Positions 25,208 to 37,223 of a DNA stretch of 64,000 nt are shown in pieces; the stretch's first letter is position 1; each line of letters starts with the position of its first letter. Under the pieces are notes generated by a model. It saw only the letters and a list, made by a program, of their open reading frames with translations, did no database searches and was not told the origin of the DNA. Position numbers and translations under genes: made by a program. The stretch is from Bacillus taeanensis (GTDB lineage Bacteria; Bacillota; Bacilli; Bacillales; UBA6769): NCBI RefSeq assembly GCF_003318295.1, contig NZ_QOCW01000010.1, positions 62,001 to 126,000 of the forward strand, read 5' to 3'.

Positions 25208-25702
25208 CTAGAAGTGGATATAAACCCCTGTGCCGATTGGAACAATGCTTGCCATCTCCTCAACATCGCGATTATACATTCTTATACAGCCTCGTGAAAC
25301 CGCTTTTCCAATAGAAGCAGGATCATTTGTACCATGAATGCCGTAATGCTGCTTTGATAAACTCATCCACATCGTTCCAAATGGACCACCTGGATTTGGC
25401 GCTTTATTTATAATAATAAATTGTCCAACTGGGGTTTGATGAAGTACTCTTCCAACAGCAATTGGATACGTTTTTATAACTTTTCCATTATTTTTTAATG
25501 TTAAAATACGCTGTGAAGTTGAGATGTCAATTGAATAAGAAATCGTATCAGGAGAAGGGTAGCCAGGGATGATGAGCATTTGACCAACAACAATTATATT
25601 AGGATCTTGAATATGGTTTGCTTTAATGATTTCCTGCATATTCTTTCGATAATCTACGGCAATTGAATAAAGTGTTTCGCCCCGCTTTACGATATGTTTC
25701 AT
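25208..25702 (-). CDS. ykuD: L,D-transpeptidase with LysM domain
   Basis: This 164-residue protein has an N-terminal LysM peptidoglycan-binding motif (about residues 3-46, [24 protein letters not shown]) and a YkuD L,D-transpeptidase domain (about 50-164) with active-site [20 protein letters not shown], where Cys is the nucleophile. It cross-links peptidoglycan 3-3 and in B. subtilis acts in spores. AGGAG precedes the ATG. It is divergent from ykuI, an arrangement seen with the same two genes in B. subtilis. There is no N-terminal signal, as in YkuD of B. subtilis. Confidence 0.94.
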   Translation of the reverse strand: MKHIVKRGETLYSIAVDYRKNMQEIIKANHIQDPNIIVVGQMLIIPGYPSPDTISYSIDISTSQRILTLKNNGKVIKTYPIAVGRVLHQTPVGQFIIINKAPNPGGPFGTMWMSLSKQHYGIHGTNDPASIGKAVSRGCIRMYNRDVEEMASIVPIGTGVYIHF

Positions 25703-25829
25703 AGTAAAGCTCCTCTCTTATGAGATAAGAAACAATTGGAAAAATTTTTAATGCTACTATAAACATATTTGCTTCTTCATGGTATAATAATCATTATTTT
25801 CGGAATCATTTTCTGTGGGGTGCGTGTAA

Positions 25830-27047
25830 ATGGATGCATTGGACATCATTTCAAATATTGAACAAACAAAGCCATATTTTCAACCAATTATTAGTGCTGA
25901 AGAACAAGCGGTCATTGGATATGAAGTGTTAGGGAGAATTGAAACGAAGAAAGGTGTAGAAAGTTTAGGTTTTTTCTTTCATGATGAAACGGTTCCTGAT
26001 GAATATCGCTTAGAAGTTGATGATTATATACGAGAAAAAGCAATTCAGTATATATTAAAAGATGCAAAAGATCATCTGCTTCTCTTTTTAAATTTTAATG
26101 TAAACTTATTAATGCTCGATCGCGGCGAGGCATTTTTAACTCAGTTAAATCGTTATAAAGATCATGGTTTAGATTTTAGTCGTATTGTCGTAGAAATTAC
26201 TGAACATGATTACAGCGGGGATATTCATCAGTTATGTCATCTTATTAATTATTTTAAAGCACTCGGTATAAAGGTCGCGGTTGATGACATCGGCAAAGGA
26301 GCAAGTAATTTAGATCGAATTGGTTTGCTGAAGCCGGATATTTTAAAAGTAGATCTCGAGGTTTTAAACAACCCATCTGAGTCGCATCGTGATATTTTAT
26401 ATTCATTGGCGATGCTTGCTAGAAAAATTGGCGCAAGCTTACTTTACGAAGGTGTAGAAGATATTCTTCATTTAAATTATGCGTGGAGAAATGGCGGGCG
26501 CTATTATCAAGGCTATTATCTTGCACGACCAAAAGAAAATTTTGTGGATATTGATTTTTGTAAACAAACACTAGGAGCAGAATTTCATCAGTTTATTCTT
26601 CATGAAAAAACGAAAATTGAAGCCCAGTATAAATTATCAGAGAATTTAAACACCCGCTTAGTAACAACGTTGAAAAAAGTCAAACATATTACAGAGCTTG
26701 ATCAAACATTGGTTCATATTGCCGAAGAATTATCTGATTTGTCATTTAGGCTGTATATATGTAATGAAGATGGTTTTCAAGAGTCGGCCAATGTGGTGAA
26801 ACAGAGTGATCAAACATGGGCGCTGCAGCCAAATTATAAAAATAAAAACTGGAGCTGGCGCCCTTACTTTTTAGAGAACATTGCTCGAATGAACTATGAG
26901 AAAAAGGGAATTTTATCAGACCTTTACAGTGATATTGAGACAGATGAAATTATTCGCACCTACTCGTTCCCGATGGACAATGGCTTATACTTATTTATTG
27001 ATATTTCCTATGCTTTTTTATATGAACAAGATGGGCTGCTGGAATAG
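25830..27047 (+). CDS. ykuI: EAL-domain protein YkuI
   Basis: This 405-residue protein has a c-di-GMP EAL domain (about residues 10-245) with GYEVLGRI in place of EAL, NFNVNLLMLDRG, VVEITEH, and VAVDDIGKGASNLDRIGLLKPDILKVD, then a C-terminal PAS/GAF-like domain (about 260-405, WSWRPYFLENI, SDIETDEIIRTYSFPMD). B. subtilis YkuI binds c-di-GMP but phosphodiesterase activity was not shown, so this is probably a receptor. No membrane segment is present. It is divergent from ykuD and ends at a terminator. Confidence 0.92.
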   Translation: MDALDIISNIEQTKPYFQPIISAEEQAVIGYEVLGRIETKKGVESLGFFFHDETVPDEYRLEVDDYIREKAIQYILKDAKDHLLLFLNFNVNLLMLDRGEAFLTQLNRYKDHGLDFSRIVVEITEHDYSGDIHQLCHLINYFKALGIKVAVDDIGKGASNLDRIGLLKPDILKVDLEVLNNPSESHRDILYSLAMLARKIGASLLYEGVEDILHLNYAWRNGGRYYQGYYLARPKENFVDIDFCKQTLGAEFHQFILHEKTKIEAQYKLSENLNTRLVTTLKKVKHITELDQTLVHIAEELSDLSFRLYICNEDGFQESANVVKQSDQTWALQPNYKNKNWSWRPYFLENIARMNYEKKGILSDLYSDIETDEIIRTYSFPMDNGLYLFIDISYAFLYEQDGLLE

Positions 27048-27055
27048 CCATGCAT

Positions 27056-27089
27056 AAAAAGGTTGACTCTATGGAGTTAACCTTTTTTT
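27056..27089 (+). terminator. Terminator of ykuI
   Basis: AAAAAGGTTGACTC pairs with GAGTTAACCTTTTTTT. Confidence 0.85.
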
Positions 27090-27167
27090 ATCAATAATTT
27101 TATTGGTGATCTTTTATTTGTGACGTTATAATAATGTTAAAGAATGGTACAGGAGATGAAGAAGAGA

Positions 27168-27916
27168 TGTTAACACCAGAAAGACACCGAATTATTTTAG
27201 AAATCCTTGAAGAAAAACAAATTGTAAAACTGCATGATTTAGTTGAAGCAACCTCATCTTCTGAATCAACAATTCGCAGAGATTTAGTTCAGTTAGAAAG
27301 TCAACGACTATTAAAACGGGTTCATGGAGGGGCTTCACTGCTTCAAAAAAATCGCATTGAGCCGAGTATAAGTGAAAAATCAACAAAACATTTAAATGAA
27401 AAACAACTTATTGCAAAATATGCTGCAAAGCTGGTAAGAGACGGCGATTCGATTTTTTTAGATGCGGGTACAACAACAATGCAAATGATTGAATCTTTAA
27501 ATCAACGAGATATTACGGTAGTAACAAACGGTCTTACATTAATTGAACCTTTATTAGAAAAAAATATTGAAACGTATTTAATAGGTGGATCCATTAAAGG
27601 AAAAACACGCGCACTTATCGGTCACAGTGCCCTTAAAACATTGGAAAATTATCGATTCGATAAAGCGTTTATGGGAATGAACAGTGTTCATTCGGAATAC
27701 GGATATACAACGCCAGATCCAGAAGAAGCGCTTATAAAAAATACAGCAATGTCGCTTGCTAAAAAAGCATATGTTCTTATTGATCAATCAAAGTTTGGTG
27801 AAGTTTCTTTTGCAAAAGTAGCCGATCTTAATCAAGCAGTAATCATTACGACTGAACCGCATGAAGATCTTATTGAATATAAGCGGAAAGCAGAAGTCAT
27901 TATCGTTAATGAATAA
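27168..27916 (+). CDS. DeoR-family transcriptional regulator
   Basis: This regulator of about 249 residues has an N-terminal HTH (MLTPERHRIILEILEEKQIV, SSSESTIRRDLVQLES, HGGASLL) typical of DeoR repressors, followed by a DeoRC sugar-phosphate-sensor domain with DAGTTTMQM, VVTNG, GGSIKG, MGMNSV and DQSKFGEVSF. It resembles FruR/LacR-type repressors of sugar operons. No fructose or lactose genes lie beside it, so the target is unknown. I used ATG 27168; an upstream ATG 27134 is also in frame. Confidence 0.88.
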
Positions 27917-27942
27917 AGTCAGCTTATGAGTAAGCTGACTTA
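27916..27942. terminator. Hairpin between convergent genes
   Basis: AAGTCAGCTTA (27916-27926) pairs with TAAGCTGACTT (27931-27941). It overlaps the DeoR stop. No T-run is visible on the plus side. Confidence 0.5.
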
Positions 27943-27959
27943 AACAGTAATAAGGGACA

Positions 27960-28121
27960 TTACCTTTTCGTGTTTGATTTTTTTGCACGCGCAGCGTCTT
28001 GGCTGTACACTTCTCCCGCAAATTCAGTATCAGGTGAGTTTCCTAACGGATTAACACTTGATTGTGGGCGTCTACCCGCATCATTAATTTTTTGTGGATT
28101 TGTTTTAGTTTTAGCCATCAT
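27960..28121 (-). CDS. sspL: Small acid-soluble spore protein, SspL-like
   Basis: This 53-residue basic protein ends RAKKSNTKR, exactly the end of SspL-type SASPs, and contains DTEFAGEV, a GPR-cleavage-like motif. The middle is Pro, Asn and Gln-rich. GGAGGTGAACA precedes the ATG on the minus strand. SspL proteins are made in the forespore under sigma-G or sigma-F control; I do not see a confident promoter. The TEFAG motif is more gamma-type, so the name is by the C-terminal match only. Confidence 0.72.
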   Translation of the reverse strand: MMAKTKTNPQKINDAGRRPQSSVNPLGNSPDTEFAGEVYSQDAARAKKSNTKR

Positions 28122-28208
28122 TGTTCACCTCCATTTTATAATCTCTCCTGAAAATAAAAATGTATGTTAAAATAGTAAGGTTGATTTTAATTGAGAGGAT
28201 GGTTACTC

Positions 28209-29003
28209 ATGAAACAATATCTCGATTTATGTGAGCATATTTTAGAAAACGGAGTAAAAAAAGAAGATCGGACAGGCACAGGCACCATTAGTGTTTTTGG
28301 TTATCAAATGCGCTTTAATTTACAAAAAGGCTTTCCGGTTTTAACAACGAAAAAGCTTCATTTACGTTCCATAATTCATGAATTGTTATGGTTTTTACAA
28401 GGGGATACAAACATTAAGTATTTAAAAGATAACAACGTAAGAATTTGGGACGAGTGGGCAGATGAAAACGGCAATTTAGGTCCGGTTTACGGCTATCAAT
28501 GGCGTTCATGGCCAACACCAAATGGAGAGTCGATTGATCAAATTTCAAAGCTGATCGAGCAAATTAAAACAAATCCTGATTCAAGAAGGCTGATTGTTAG
28601 TGCTTGGAATGTTGCCGATGTAGATAATATGGCGCTGCCGCCGTGTCATACGATGTTTCAGTTTTATGTAGCGGAAGGAAAATTATCATGTCAGCTTTAT
28701 CAGAGATCGGCCGATGTTTTTTTAGGAGTGCCATTCAATATCGCCTCCTACGCACTGCTTACAATGATGGTTGCGCAGGTGTGTGACTTGGAGCCGGGTG
28801 AGTTTATTCACACATTTGGTGACACACATATTTACTTAAATCATATTGAACAGGTGAAATTACAGTTAACACGCGAACCAAAGCCGCTTCCGGAGATGAA
28901 AATTAACCCGAAAGTAAAAAATATCTTTGATTTTAAATTTGAAGATTTTGAGCTTGTCGGTTATGACGCACATCCTCATATTAAAGGAGAAGTATCTGTA
29001 TGA
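28209..29003 (+). CDS. thyA: Thymidylate synthase
   Basis: This 264-residue enzyme makes dTMP from dUMP with methylene-tetrahydrofolate. It has the active-site Cys146 in [52 protein letters not shown] and [15 protein letters not shown], and matches the 264-residue E. coli-type enzyme (B. subtilis ThyB). Start is ATG 28209, with GAGAGG ahead; a TTG upstream is unlikely. The dfrA start overlaps its stop, so the two folate-cycle enzymes are co-expressed: ThyA oxidises tetrahydrofolate and DfrA reduces it back. Confidence 0.97.
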   Translation: MKQYLDLCEHILENGVKKEDRTGTGTISVFGYQMRFNLQKGFPVLTTKKLHLRSIIHELLWFLQGDTNIKYLKDNNVRIWDEWADENGNLGPVYGYQWRSWPTPNGESIDQISKLIEQIKTNPDSRRLIVSAWNVADVDNMALPPCHTMFQFYVAEGKLSCQLYQRSADVFLGVPFNIASYALLTMMVAQVCDLEPGEFIHTFGDTHIYLNHIEQVKLQLTREPKPLPEMKINPKVKNIFDFKFEDFELVGYDAHPHIKGEVSV

Positions 29004-29485
29004 TTTCATTAATTTGGGCAATGGGGCAAAATCAAACAATCGGTAAAGATAATGACATGCCGTGGCATCTGCCGGCAGATCTTGCTTATTTTAAAAAAGT
29101 AACGTCAGGTCATACCGTTTTAATGGGCAGAAAAACGCATGAATCAATTGGTAGACCGCTTCCAAACCGCAAAAATATTATTATTACAAATAATAAAGCT
29201 TATAAAGCGGAAGGATGCATCGTTGTTCATTCAGTTAAAGAAGCGTTAACACATACAAAAGAAGATGAAGTGTTTGTAATCGGCGGCGCACAAATTTACG
29301 AAGTGTTTTTGCCATTTGCTGATCGCCTTTACGTCACACACATTAAACAGGATTTTGATGGAGATGCTTTTTTTCCTCTATTTGATTTAAATGAATGGAT
29401 GCTTGTTTCAGAAGAACAAGGAATCAAAAGCGAAAAAAATCCCTATCATTATAAATTTCTTGTATATGAGAAAAACTTGAATTAG
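29000..29485 (+). CDS. dfrA: Dihydrofolate reductase
   Basis: This 161-residue enzyme reduces dihydrofolate to tetrahydrofolate with NADPH. It has [20 protein letters not shown], catalytic Asp27 in [32 protein letters not shown] for NADPH binding, and [11 protein letters not shown]. Length matches. Its ATG overlaps the thyA stop (ATGA). It ends in a terminator. Confidence 0.97.
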   Translation: MISLIWAMGQNQTIGKDNDMPWHLPADLAYFKKVTSGHTVLMGRKTHESIGRPLPNRKNIIITNNKAYKAEGCIVVHSVKEALTHTKEDEVFVIGGAQIYEVFLPFADRLYVTHIKQDFDGDAFFPLFDLNEWMLVSEEQGIKSEKNPYHYKFLVYEKNLN

Positions 29486-29491
29486 CTATTA

Positions 29492-29528
29492 AAAGTAAGT
29501 AAGGATCCTAATACCTTGCTTGCTTTTT
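29492..29528 (+). terminator. Terminator of thyA-dfrA
   Basis: AAAGTAAGTAAGG (29492-29504) pairs with CCTTGCTTGCTTT (29514-29526), then TT. Confidence 0.8.
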
Positions 29529-29754
29529 CTTTATCGCTCACTAAAATGTAAAGTATAAGTGAAAAAGACGTAAAAAATACATCTATATTAATGAAGGAAA
29601 AAACGTTTTCACGATGTTTTATAAAAATATAAAAGTAAAAAGACGTTCAAGAAATTAAAAACGTTTCTGTCCTGCAGCAGAAGAAGTGTTAAAAACAATA
29701 CCAGGGGATAAACATTTCTGTTAAGATAGAAGAAAAAGTGAAGGAGAGGATCGT

Positions 29755-29898
29755 ATGAAACCATTGCAGCTTTCTCCGGAAACCGCCGTTAAGCTTGCAG
29801 AAAAGCTTAACGTACCGCTTGAACAATTAATGCACATGCCTCAGCATATATTAGTGCAAAAATTAATGGAACTGGAAAAAGAAGCGGAAAATAAATAA
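29755..29898 (+). CDS. yycC: YycC-like small protein
   Basis: This 47-residue protein (MKPLQLSPETAVKLAEKLNV, then PLEQLMHMPQHILVQKLMEL) matches the YycC-like family: a PLQ-SPETA start and the MPQHIL motif. GAAGGAGAGG precedes the ATG. The function is unknown in the family. A 225-bp spacer separates it from dfrA, with no clear signal except AT-rich DNA. Confidence 0.75.
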   Translation: MKPLQLSPETAVKLAEKLNVPLEQLMHMPQHILVQKLMELEKEAENK

Positions 29899-29901
29899 TA
29901 A

Positions 29902-29953
29902 GAAGAGGATGACTCCAAAGGATAAGGTTTATCCCTCATGCGTCATCCTCTTC
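29902..29953. terminator. Bidirectional terminator between yycC and gltC
   Basis: AGAAGAGGATGAC pairs with GTCATCCTCTTCC over a mid loop of about 26 nt, between convergent genes. Confidence 0.7.
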
Positions 29954-29967
29954 CATCATGTGAGCAG

Positions 29968-30870
29968 TTAGCGACCAAAGCGATTAAGCACATCATAAAA
30001 GTCTTTTAGAAACTCAAAAAATAATTTTTCTGATGGAGCTAAGTCACGGTTTTTAGGGGTTATCACTCCGACTGTGCGGGTTACATTTGGTTCACTAATT
30101 GGTATTTTTACCGTTTCTCGTGGGACGTTATCAATTAAAGTAACCTCTGGAAGCAGGCTAACGCCAAGTCCTGCTGATATTAAGCCTTTAATAGATTCAG
30201 TATCTTCACCTTCAAAAGCAACATGAGGCCTGAAGCCAACTTGTTTGCAGGCATTTACGACAATTTCACGTAAGGCTAAATCTTCGCGAAACAAAACAAA
30301 TGGATCATTACGTAATTGTTCTAAACGAATGCTGGGTAATTCAGCAAGATGATGATCCATTGGTAATAAAGCCATTAATCGCTCCGTAAAGAAAATATTT
30401 CCTTTTACTTCCTTATGAGTTGGAACTGGGGCAATAAAGGATAAATCAATGTCTCCTTTGATAACAGCTTTTATAAGCTGTTTTACAGTAGCCTGCCTCA
30501 ATTGAAAGCCGATTTTAGGGTGCTGTTCACGAAATGCAGAAATAACAGTAGGTAATGTATTGGATGCTAAACTATTTGGAAAACCAATTCTGATTGTTCC
30601 AGATTCAGGATCGAGAAATTCATCTACTTTTTGTTTTGCTCGTTCGATTTCATTTAATCCAATTTCTACATGTTCAAGAAAAATTCTTCCGACAGTCGTT
30701 AATTTTACGTTTCGTCCTTCTCTCATAAATAACTCTACGCCTAATTCGTCCTCTAGGTTTGCGATTTGTCTGCTGACAGCTGATTGCGCTACATGAAGTG
30801 CATCGGCAGCTTCGGTTACATGCTCTCTTGTAGCCACTTCAATAAAATATTTAATCTGTCTTAATTCCAT
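29968..30870 (-). CDS. gltC: LysR-type activator of glutamate synthase
   Basis: This 300-residue LysR regulator has the N-terminal HTH (MELRQIKYFIEVATREHVTE, ALHVAQSAVSRQIANLEDEL) and a substrate-binding domain (about residues 90-295). GltC activates gltAB in Bacillus and responds to 2-oxoglutarate and glutamate. The divergent gltA-gltB genes and a palindromic ATCTC-N5-GAGAT between them support the name. GGAGGG precedes its ATG. It probably represses its own gene as GltC does in B. subtilis. Confidence 0.92.
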   Translation of the reverse strand: MELRQIKYFIEVATREHVTEAADALHVAQSAVSRQIANLEDELGVELFMREGRNVKLTTVGRIFLEHVEIGLNEIERAKQKVDEFLDPESGTIRIGFPNSLASNTLPTVISAFREQHPKIGFQLRQATVKQLIKAVIKGDIDLSFIAPVPTHKEVKGNIFFTERLMALLPMDHHLAELPSIRLEQLRNDPFVLFREDLALREIVVNACKQVGFRPHVAFEGEDTESIKGLISAGLGVSLLPEVTLIDNVPRETVKIPISEPNVTRTVGVITPKNRDLAPSEKLFFEFLKDFYDVLNRFGR

Positions 30871-30894
30871 AATATCCCTCCAAAAAACGAATTC

Positions 30895-30909
30895 ATCTCA
30901 ATTTGAGAT
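30895..30909. promoter_or_regulatory. GltC-box-like palindrome
   Basis: ATCTCAATTTGAGAT, a perfect ATCTC-N5-GAGAT palindrome, lies 25 bp upstream of the gltC start between gltC and gltA. Similar ATCTC/GAGAT boxes bind GltC in B. subtilis. Confidence 0.65.
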
Positions 30910-31073
30910 CAATTATATCTAAATTATATATTGAAAGTATCAATTAATAAATATAGAATTAAAGATACAGAAAATTATTATTATTATTTCGCTATTATAA
31001 AACATAAATAAGTCGAAATTTTTTTTGACTTAATATAAAGCAAGAGGGAAATCCCAGAGGAGGGGTGGAGTCC

Positions 31074-34000
31074 ATGAAACAAACAGAATTCCAAAAAACA
31101 GGATTACCAAACAAACAAGGTCTTTATGACCCAAATTTTGAACATGATGCATGCGGAATCGGGCTTATTGCAAATTTAAAAGGAAAGCCAGCCCACGATA
31201 TCGTAACACAAGGTGTAAATATGCTTACTAAGCTTGAGCACCGCGGTGGACAAGGAAGTGATCCAGCAACTGGTGATGGTGCTGGTATTATGCTTCAAAT
31301 TCCACACGATTTCTTTGTGAAAGAATGCGAGAAAGTAAACATTAACCTACCAGAAAGAGATAAATATGGTGTAGGTATGGTGTTCTTCCCAATGGATGGG
31401 GAAAAACGCATGGCTTATGAAAAGAAATTTGAAACAATTATTGAAGAAGAAGGTCAACAATTTCTTGGCTGGAGAACTGTTCCAGTAAATAATGTAACAC
31501 TTGGAAAAGGCGCGAAAGCATCACAGCCTTTCGTACGTCAAGTCTTTATTGGTGCAGCTGAAGAATTAAACGATCAGCTCGCGTTTGAAAGAAAATTATA
31601 TGTGATTCGTAAACGAGTTGAAAAAGCAGTTGTAGAATTAAACAAGCATGAAGCAGACTTCTATGTTGCAAGTCTTTCAAGCCGTACAATCGTTTATAAA
31701 GGGATGTTAACTCCTGAACAGCTTGATACATTCTATATGGACCTTCAAGATGAAGGTTTTGAATCTGCGTTCTCGCTTGTACACTCTCGTTTTAGTACAA
31801 ATACATTCCCAAGCTGGAAACGTGCGCACCCGAACCGTTATTTAATTCATAATGGGGAAATTAACACATTAACAGGTAATGTAAACTGGATGTATGCTCG
31901 TGAACAAGTTGCAAAATCAGATGTATTTGGTGAAGATATGGAGAAAATCTTCCCGATTATTGACACGGATGGCAGTGACTCATCTATGCTTGATAATGCA
32001 CTTGAATTTTTATCACTAGCAGGTCGCTCATTACCGCATGCGGCAATGATGATGATTCCTGAGCCTTGGGATAAAGATGAAAACATGACAGATCCGAAAA
32101 AAGCATTCTATGAGTACCACAGCAATTTAATGGAGCCATGGGATGGCCCAACGGCGATTTCATTTACAGATGGCCGTCAAATCGGAGCGATTCTTGACCG
32201 TAATGGTCTTCGTCCGGCTCGTTATTATGTAACGACTGATGATACAATTATTTTCTCATCTGAAGTTGGTGTTATTGATGTTGAGCCAGAAAGAGTTGTA
32301 CGTAAGGAGCGCTTAAGTCCAGGGAAAATGCTTCTTATTGATTTAGAAGAAGGCCGCATCATTGCAGATGAAGAGCTTAAACATACGATTACGAGCGAGC
32401 AGCCTTACCGTGAGTGGTTAGATAACAACCTTCTTCACGTTAATGAACTACCAAAAGCAAATGCTGAGATTGAATACAGCAGTGATGAGCTGTTAACGCG
32501 TCATAAAGCATTTGGCTACACATATGAAGAACTATCTAAAAATATTGCACCAATGGTTTCAGAAGGTAAAGATCCGATCGGTGCGATGGGAGCAGATACA
32601 CCGCTTGCTGTATTATCTGATCGCCCGCAGTTATTATATAACTATTTCAAACAATTATTCGCGCAAGTAACAAACCCACCAATTGATGCGATTCGTGAAG
32701 AGTCAGTTACATCAACAATGACAACAATTGGTGCAGAAGGAAATCTTCTTGATCCAACACCAGAAAGCTGTAGAAGAATCCGATTAGAAACACCAATTAT
32801 TACTGATGCAGCATTAGCTTCGTTACGTGCGCTAAAAGAAGCAGAGTTTAAATCTACTACACTACCAATTCTCTTTAATGCGGTTAAAGGTGAAGAAGGT
32901 TTAGAGACTGCGCTTAATGAACTTTTCGCAGCAGCTGATGCAGCGATTGAAAAAGGAAATACATTACTTGTGTTATCTGATCGCGCGATGAATGATGTGA
33001 ATGCACCAATTCCAGCATTACTTGCTGTCAGCGGACTTCATCACCACCTTGTAAATGCAGGTACACGTACAAAAGTAAGTTTGATCGTTGAATCTGGTGA
33101 ACCACGTGATGTTCATCATCTAGCAATGCTCGTTGGTTATGGTGCTGATTTAATCAACCCGTACGTGGCAATGGCATCAATTAAAGAAATGATTAAAGAA
33201 GATATCCTAAAAGATATCTCCTATGAAGCTGCCCTTGAAAAATATATTAAAGCAGCAACAAGTGGTATCGTTAAAGTAATGGGTAAAATGGGGATTTCAA
33301 CGGTTCAAAGTTACCGTGGTGCTCAAATCTTTGAAGCAATTGGTGTTTCATCTGAGGTGATTAACCGTTACTTTACGCGAACAGCATCTCAAATTGACGG
33401 TATTGATTTAGCGATTATTGCCAAAGAGGCGCTTCTTCGTCATGAACAAGCATTTAACAATCATGAATATAACGATAAAGTGTTAGATGCGGGAAGTGAA
33501 CTGCAGTGGCGTCATGATGGCGAATACCATGCGTTTAATCCAAAAACAATTCATACGCTTCAGCATTCAACTCGTACTGGAAACTATGAATTATTTAAAG
33601 AATACACAAAAATGGCAGACGAAGAGCAAGTGGCGTTTTTACGCGGAGCATTTGACTTTAAGACTGATAATTCAATTCCTCTTGACGAAGTTGAGTCAAT
33701 TGAATCGATTATGTGCCGCTTTAAAACAGGTGCAATGTCTTATGGTGCCTTAAGTAAAGAAGCGCACGAAGCGTTAGCGATTGCGATGAACCGTATTGGT
33801 GGTAAAAGTAACAGCGGTGAAGGTGGAGAAGATTATGACCGCTTTACGCCAGATGAAAACGGAGATTTACGCCGCAGTGCGATCAAGCAGGTTGCGTCAG
33901 GTCGTTTTGGTGTAACGAGCAACTATTTAGTAAATGCCGATGAAATTCAAATTAAAATGGCACAAGGTGCAAAACCAGGTGAAGGTGGTCAATTACCATC

Positions 34001-35708
34001 AAAGAAAGTATATCCATGGGTTGCTGAAGTTCGTGGCTCAACCCCAGGTGTAGGCTTAATTTCACCACCGCCGCACCATGATATTTATTCAATTGAAGAT
34101 TTAGCACAGCTAATTCATGACTTAAAGAACGCCAATCCGAAAGCACGTATTAACGTTAAGCTTGTTGCGAAAGCTGGTGTTGGTACAATCGCAGCCGGTG
34201 TTGCGAAAGGCCTTGCAGACGTGATCTTAATTAGCGGCTATGAAGGTGGAACAGGTGCATCACCGCGTACAAGTATTAAACACGCTGGTTTACCGTGGGA
34301 GTTAGGTTTAGCAGAAGCGCATCAAACACTTATTTTAAATGATTTACGTGATCGTGTTGTATTAGAAACTGACGGTAAAATGATGACTGGTCGTGACGTA
34401 GTTGTTGCAGCATTACTAGGTGCTGAAGAGTATGGATTTGCGACTGCACCGCTTGTTATTCTTGGCTGTATTATGATGCGCGTATGTCATATGGATACAT
34501 GTCCAGTAGGTGTAGCAACACAAGATCCGGAACTTCGTAAAAAGTTTACGGGTACAGCCGATCATGTTGTAAACTATATGAAGTTTATTGCACAAGAAGT
34601 GCGTGAATTAATGGCACAGCTTGGCTTTAGAACAATTGATGAAATGATTGGACGCACAGATGTTTTAACAGTAAAAGAACGCGTAAAATCACACTGGAAA
34701 GCAAAATCACTTGATTTAACAACATTGTTATACCAACCTAAAGTAAATGAAGGCTTTGAGCGTTACAACGTTCGTGCGCAAAATCATGGTCTTGAAAAAT
34801 CACTTGATATGCGTGAAATCTTACCGGCAGTTAAGTCTGCTTTAGAAACAGGGCAGCCTGTTGAAGCAGATTTCACAATTACGAACATTGACCGTGTTGC
34901 TGGAACAATTTTAGGAAGTGAAATTACGACTAAATATGGTGAACATGGTTTACCTGAAGATACAATTCGTCTTAACTTTAAAGGTTCTGCTGGACAAAGT
35001 TTTGGTGCCTTCGTTCCAAAAGGTGTTACAATGACACTGGAAGGCGACAGCAATGACTATATCGGTAAAGGTTTATCAGGCGGTAAAATTATCGTTCGTC
35101 CTTCTGAAAAGTCAACATTTAAAGCAGAAGACAATATTATTATCGGTAACGTAGCATTCTTTGGGGCAACTTCTGGTGAAGCGTATGTTCGTGGTATTGC
35201 GGGTGAGCGTTTCTGTGTAAGAAACAGCGGTGTTCATGCAGTTGTTGAAGGTGTTGGTGACCATGGCTGTGAATATATGACAGGCGGCCGTGCGGTTATC
35301 TTAGGTGAAGTAGGGAAAAACTTTGCTTCAGGTATGTCAGGCGGTATTGCATATGTACTTGCTGACGATTTCGAAGAGTTTAAACAGCGCTGCAACCAAG
35401 AGCTTGTTTCATTAGATGCACTTGATAATTTTGAAGAGATTAATCGTGTGAAAGAAATGATTCAAAAGCACGTGAATTATACAGGCAGCACACGCGGTCA
35501 AGAAGTGTTAGATAACTGGAGTGACATGGTACCGAAATTCGTAAAAGTAATTCCGAACGAATTTAAAGTGATGTTAGAATCAATTGAACAGTTTAAAAAG
35601 TCTGGATTACAAGAGAAAGACGCTATAATGGCTGCATTTGAAGAGAATAAAAAGAAAAGTGCACAAAAAACAGAGAAGAAAGATGTACTTCAACCTGTTC
35701 AGAACTAA
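31074..35708 (+). CDS. gltA: Glutamate synthase (NADPH), large subunit
   Basis: This 1544-residue subunit makes glutamate from glutamine and 2-oxoglutarate. A short propeptide precedes the catalytic Cys27 (EHDACGIGL) of the class-II glutamine amidotransferase domain (residues 27 to about 430). A central linker and the FMN-binding synthase domain follow ([29 protein letters not shown]), with the 3Fe-4S cysteines in CHMDTCPVG, and the C-terminal GXGXG beta-helix domain ([17 protein letters not shown]). ATG 31074 has GAGGAGGGG. gltB follows after 25 bp. The divergent gltC and its box predict induction when nitrogen as glutamate is low and 2-oxoglutarate is plentiful. Confidence 0.97.
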   Translation: MKQTEFQKTGLPNKQGLYDPNFEHDACGIGLIANLKGKPAHDIVTQGVNMLTKLEHRGGQGSDPATGDGAGIMLQIPHDFFVKECEKVNINLPERDKYGVGMVFFPMDGEKRMAYEKKFETIIEEEGQQFLGWRTVPVNNVTLGKGAKASQPFVRQVFIGAAEELNDQLAFERKLYVIRKRVEKAVVELNKHEADFYVASLSSRTIVYKGMLTPEQLDTFYMDLQDEGFESAFSLVHSRFSTNTFPSWKRAHPNRYLIHNGEINTLTGNVNWMYAREQVAKSDVFGEDMEKIFPIIDTDGSDSSMLDNALEFLSLAGRSLPHAAMMMIPEPWDKDENMTDPKKAFYEYHSNLMEPWDGPTAISFTDGRQIGAILDRNGLRPARYYVTTDDTIIFSSEVGVIDVEPERVVRKERLSPGKMLLIDLEEGRIIADEELKHTITSEQPYREWLDNNLLHVNELPKANAEIEYSSDELLTRHKAFGYTYEELSKNIAPMVSEGKDPIGAMGADTPLAVLSDRPQLLYNYFKQLFAQVTNPPIDAIREESVTSTMTTIGAEGNLLDPTPESCRRIRLETPIITDAALASLRALKEAEFKSTTLPILFNAVKGEEGLETALNELFAAADAAIEKGNTLLVLSDRAMNDVNAPIPALLAVSGLHHHLVNAGTRTKVSLIVESGEPRDVHHLAMLVGYGADLINPYVAMASIKEMIKEDILKDISYEAALEKYIKAATSGIVKVMGKMGISTVQSYRGAQIFEAIGVSSEVINRYFTRTASQIDGIDLAIIAKEALLRHEQAFNNHEYNDKVLDAGSELQWRHDGEYHAFNPKTIHTLQHSTRTGNYELFKEYTKMADEEQVAFLRGAFDFKTDNSIPLDEVESIESIMCRFKTGAMSYGALSKEAHEALAIAMNRIGGKSNSGEGGEDYDRFTPDENGDLRRSAIKQVASGRFGVTSNYLVNADEIQIKMAQGAKPGEGGQLPSKKVYPWVAEVRGSTPGVGLISPPPHHDIYSIEDLAQLIHDLKNANPKARINVKLVAKAGVGTIAAGVAKGLADVILISGYEGGTGASPRTSIKHAGLPWELGLAEAHQTLILNDLRDRVVLETDGKMMTGRDVVVAALLGAEEYGFATAPLVILGCIMMRVCHMDTCPVGVATQDPELRKKFTGTADHVVNYMKFIAQEVRELMAQLGFRTIDEMIGRTDVLTVKERVKSHWKAKSLDLTTLLYQPKVNEGFERYNVRAQNHGLEKSLDMREILPAVKSALETGQPVEADFTITNIDRVAGTILGSEITTKYGEHGLPEDTIRLNFKGSAGQSFGAFVPKGVTMTLEGDSNDYIGKGLSGGKIIVRPSEKSTFKAEDNIIIGNVAFFGATSGEAYVRGIAGERFCVRNSGVHAVVEGVGDHGCEYMTGGRAVILGEVGKNFASGMSGGIAYVLADDFEEFKQRCNQELVSLDALDNFEEINRVKEMIQKHVNYTGSTRGQEVLDNWSDMVPKFVKVIPNEFKVMLESIEQFKKSGLQEKDAIMAAFEENKKKSAQKTEKKDVLQPVQN

Positions 35709-35733
35709 AGGTTGTATTTAAGGAGGGGAGTTC

Positions 35734-37218
35734 ATGGGGAAACCAACAGGATTTATGGAATATAAACGCGAGGTCGCCGAAGAGCGCGACCCGCTTCAAA
35801 GATTGTCAGATTGGAAAGAAGCTTATCTTCCGATGCCGGAAGATAAGTTAAAAAGACAAGGGGCTCGCTGTATGGATTGCGGTACACCGTTTTGTCATAC
35901 AGGTATTATGCTGAATTATTCAGCTTCAGGTTGTCCGCTTCACAATTTAATTCCTGAGTGGAATGATCTTGTATATCGTGGACGTTGGAAAGAGGCACTT
36001 GATCGTTTATTAAAAACGAATAACTTCCCGGAGTTTACAGGTCGAGTTTGTCCTGCACCATGTGAAGGCTCCTGTACAGTAGCAATCAGTGATCCAGCGG
36101 TTGCCATTAAGAGCATTGAACGTGAAATCATTGATCGTGGATTTAACGAAGGATGGATGACACCAAATCCACCAAAAAAACGTACAGGCAAAAAAGTAGC
36201 GATTGTCGGGTCAGGTCCAGCAGGTCTTGCTGCGGCTGACCAATTAAATAAAGCGGGACACACTGTAACAGTTTTTGAACGTGATGATCGTATTGGCGGT
36301 TTATTAATGTACGGTATTCCTAATATGAAGCTTGAAAAAGAATTAATTGAGCGTCGTGTTAAACTGTTAGAAGCAGAAGGTGTGAACTTTGTAACGAATA
36401 CTGAAGTTGGTAAAGATATTACAGCAGAAGAGCTTCGTAACGAGTATGATTCAACAATTCTTTGTACAGGTGCTCAAAAACAGCGTGACCTTCCAATTGA
36501 AGGTCGTCAGTTAAATGGTATTCATTATGCGATGGACTATTTAACATTAAGCACAAAGAACTTATTAAACAATAAATTAGACGATAAATCTGGCATTCAT
36601 GCTGAAGGTAAAGACGTGATCGTAATTGGTGGCGGAGATACTGGAGCAGACTGTGTGGCAACGGCTTTACGTCAAAAATGTAAAAGTGTTGTTCAGTTTG
36701 GTAAGCACCCACAGCTTCCTGAAGAAAGAAGCTATGATAATCCATGGCCGGAATATCCGAAAGTCTTTACTGTAGAATATGCTTATGATGAAGCAGAAGC
36801 AAAATTTGGACGTGATCCTCGTGAGTATTCCATTATGACAACAAAATTTGTTGGTGATGAAAATGGGAATTTAAAAGAGCTTCACACAATCCAAATTGAA
36901 AAAGTAAAAGACGAAAATGGTAAAATTTCATTACGAGAAGTTCCAGGCAGTGAAAAAGTTTGGCCTGCAGATCTTGTCTTCATTGCAATTGGTTTTACAG
37001 GTCCTGATCAAGGCGTTATTCAACAATTTGCACTTGAAACAGATCAAAGAAGCAACGTTAAAGCTGAATACGGCAAATATACAACAAATGTTGAAGGTGT
37101 ATTTGCTGCAGGAGACGTACGCAGAGGTCAAAGTTTAATTGTATGGGCAATTAATGAAGGCCGTGAAGCAGCTAGAGAATGTGATAAGTATTTAATGGGA
37201 GCAACAGTTCTTCCATAA
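35734..37218 (+). CDS. gltB: Glutamate synthase (NADPH), small subunit
   Basis: This 494-residue subunit takes electrons from NADPH through FAD and 4Fe-4S centres to the large subunit. The N-terminal region has two Cys clusters ([13 protein letters not shown] with [20 protein letters not shown]), then two Rossmann sites: [20 protein letters not shown] and [22 protein letters not shown], and the closing [23 protein letters not shown] precedes its ATG. gltA-gltB form one operon ended by a strong terminator. Confidence 0.97.
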   Translation: MGKPTGFMEYKREVAEERDPLQRLSDWKEAYLPMPEDKLKRQGARCMDCGTPFCHTGIMLNYSASGCPLHNLIPEWNDLVYRGRWKEALDRLLKTNNFPEFTGRVCPAPCEGSCTVAISDPAVAIKSIEREIIDRGFNEGWMTPNPPKKRTGKKVAIVGSGPAGLAAADQLNKAGHTVTVFERDDRIGGLLMYGIPNMKLEKELIERRVKLLEAEGVNFVTNTEVGKDITAEELRNEYDSTILCTGAQKQRDLPIEGRQLNGIHYAMDYLTLSTKNLLNNKLDDKSGIHAEGKDVIVIGGGDTGADCVATALRQKCKSVVQFGKHPQLPEERSYDNPWPEYPKVFTVEYAYDEAEAKFGRDPREYSIMTTKFVGDENGNLKELHTIQIEKVKDENGKISLREVPGSEKVWPADLVFIAIGFTGPDQGVIQQFALETDQRSNVKAEYGKYTTNVEGVFAAGDVRRGQSLIVWAINEGREAARECDKYLMGATVLP

Positions 37219-37223
37219 AGAAT

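Noticed and set aside
27168..27916. fruR assignment for the DeoR gene
   Set aside because: The family resemblance is good but no fruK or fruA genes are present nearby.
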